This document shows positions 22,432 to 23,218 of a stretch of 23,218 nucleotides of DNA, one piece after another. Under the pieces are notes generated by a model. It saw only the letters and a program-made list of their open reading frames with translations, was not told the DNA's origin and did no database searches. Each line of letters starts with the position of its first letter. Within the stretch, counting starts at the first letter, position 1. Source of the DNA: CAXYVC01 sp964292295. GTDB lineage: Bacteria; Acidobacteriota; Holophagae; Holophagales; Holophagaceae. The position numbers were made by a program, and so were the translations under genes. Location: positions 1-23,218 of the forward strand of contig CAXYVC010000030.1 in NCBI GenBank assembly GCA_964292295.1. Reading direction: 5' to 3'.

Positions 22432-22517
22432 TGGTGCCCGCAGAGGGACTTGAACCCCCACTTCGTTGCCGAAAGCAGATTTTGAGTCTGCCGCGTCTGC
22501 CATTTCGCCATGCGGGC
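22432..22517 (-). tRNA. tRNA-Leu (anticodon CAA)
   Basis: The minus-strand cloverleaf has the acceptor stem GCCCGCA/TGCGGGC with discriminator A and an encoded CCA (22432-22434). The anticodon stem GCAGA/TCTGC surrounds the loop CTCAAAA, with anticodon CAA at 22484-22482 reading UUG. A long class-II variable arm (TTTCGGCAACGAAG) and a T-loop TTCAAGT are present. Length is 86 nt including CCA, normal for leucine tRNAs. Confidence 0.97.
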
Positions 22518-22528
22518 TTCAGGCGCCA

Positions 22529-22534
22529 AGCATA
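22529..22534 (-). promoter_or_regulatory. Candidate -10 element of tRNA-Leu
   Basis: TATGCT on the minus strand ends 11 nt before the tRNA 5' end, giving a start a few nt upstream of the mature tRNA. It is the same hexamer as before the C45 and C69 genes. It lies between the gatA stop and the tRNA, so the tRNA can be transcribed alone. Confidence 0.5.
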
Positions 22535-22546
22535 GCATGGGCGGGC

Positions 22547-23218
22547 TTAAGGGCCAGGGACGAGGAGGTGGTGGCCGGTGGCGTCCTGGAAGGCCGAGGC
22601 CAGTTCCAGGAGGCGCACGTCGGAGAGGCGGGGGCCGATGAGCTGGAGGCCCACGGGAAGGCCTTCCACGAGGCCCGCGGGGAGCGCGAGGCAGGGCAGG
22701 GCGGCCAGGGCCGGCGCCACCTGGAAGAGATCCGCGAGGTGCATGGCCTCAGGGTCGTCCAGGCGGCTGGCGAAGGGGAAAGCCGTGTCTGGGCTTGCGG
22801 GGGCGACGAGGAGATCCACGGCCTCGAAGGCCCGCTGGAAGTCGCGGGCCACGAGGGTGCGGGCCTTCCGGGCCCTTGCGTAGAAGGCTTCGGCGTGCCC
22901 TCGGCTCAGGCAGAAGGTCCCCAGGAGGATGCGCCGCTTCACCTCCTCCCCGAAGCCCTCGTCCCGGGTGGCGGAGATCATGGCCTCCAGGTTTTCGCCC
23001 GCGAGACGGGTGCCGAAGCGCACGCCGTCGAAGCGGGCGAGGTTGCTGGCGGGCTCGGCGGCGGTGAGGGTGGCGGAGGGGGCCCGGGGGGCCGACCCGC
23101 CGGGCGGGGGGGCAGGGCGGGAGAAGGCCGGGCCCCCGGCGGGGAGGGTGCGGGTTTTATCGAAGATCCCCGTCTGGATTTTCCGGGCGGCTTCCGGGGC
23201 CGGGCCGCTTTTGATGAG
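22547..23218 (-). CDS. gatA: Asp/Glu-tRNA amidotransferase subunit A, C-terminal part
   Basis: GatA is the amidase subunit of GatCAB, which converts Glu-tRNA(Gln) and Asp-tRNA(Asn) to their amide forms. The visible C-terminal part carries EPASNLARFDGVRFGTR, TRDEGFGEEVKRRILLGTFCLS, VDLLVAPASPDTAF and LPCLALPAGLVEGLPVGLQLIGP, all diagnostic. The Lys-Ser-Ser catalytic half lies beyond the right edge. The frame is open to the edge (224 codons), but upstream of about 23075 the translation (IFDKTRTLPAGGPAFSRPAP and around) is proline-rich and does not look like GatA. Sequence quality or an unusual insertion is in question there. tRNA-Leu follows on the same strand after 29 nt. Confidence 0.9.
   Translation of the reverse strand, partial: LIKSGPAPEAARKIQTGIFDKTRTLPAGGPAFSRPAPPPGGSAPRAPSATLTAAEPASNLARFDGVRFGTRLAGENLEAMISATRDEGFGEEVKRRILLGTFCLSRGHAEAFYARARKARTLVARDFQRAFEAVDLLVAPASPDTAFPFASRLDDPEAMHLADLFQVAPALAALPCLALPAGLVEGLPVGLQLIGPRLSDVRLLELASAFQDATGHHLLVPGP

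Noticed and set aside
22303..22503. A 66-codon minus-strand ORF over the tRNA
   Set aside because: It lies within tRNA-Leu, its terminator and the nadE 3' end; no coding evidence.

Overview
This is a GC-rich bacterial chromosome segment with tightly packed genes on both strands. It is mostly housekeeping: succinate dehydrogenase, tRNA modification, CoA and NAD synthesis, D-Ala-D-Ala ligase, fatty-acid synthesis, a tRNA and GatA. The long Bacteroidetes/epsilon-type SdhA, the secreted Ntn-hydrolases, the M49-like peptidase and the very high GC suggest Acidobacteriota, perhaps the Holophaga/Geothrix group. That placement is an impression from protein style and not a demonstrated match. No phage, IS element, CRISPR array or obvious defence system was seen.

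Layout. 1-2850: sdhA-sdhB on +, with the tail of an upstream reading frame, closed by a UUCG-loop hairpin. 2865-5383: a Dus tRNA-dihydrouridine synthase and a four-helix membrane protein, both on -. 5438-6872: a TetR regulator and an EamA exporter on +. 6889-7353: wreckage of an aspartyl-protease/PDZ gene. 7388-7494: three tandem DNA hairpins. 7536-9577: a MarR regulator, a frameshifted flavin reductase and a ferredoxin-nitroreductase, with near-identical operator-like palindromes before the first two genes. 9595-12676: fabG, an alpha/beta hydrolase and a secreted C45-type Ntn-hydrolase on -. 12816-14465: a divergently transcribed C69 peptidase on +. 14522-16183: coaD on - and ddl on +, divergent. 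16220-17801: a miniature flagellar-rod-like protein and an AmpG-like permease. 17834-20652: an M49-like metallopeptidase translationally coupled to a histidine kinase. 20676-22388: glutamine-dependent NAD synthetase. 22397-23218: tRNA-Leu(CAA) and the 3' part of gatA on -.

How the parts work together. SdhAB form the catalytic arm of complex II. Ddl and AmpG, separated by one small gene, both concern peptidoglycan (D-Ala-D-Ala synthesis and muropeptide recycling). The MarR cassette looks like a self-regulated redox or electrophile response. The divergent C45/C69 pair are both exported hydrolases whose active-site cysteine would be exposed by signal-peptide removal.

The least ordinary signals are regulatory. 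At least six genes carry a TANNNT or CANNNT -10-like hexamer ending only 6-7 nt before the start codon, the arrangement expected of leaderless transcripts, while other genes carry a similar hexamer 20-45 nt upstream together with a Shine-Dalgarno. The C69 gene has a short leader able to form two mutually exclusive hairpins, one of which hides the ribosome-binding site. I did not find a clearly new multi-gene system.
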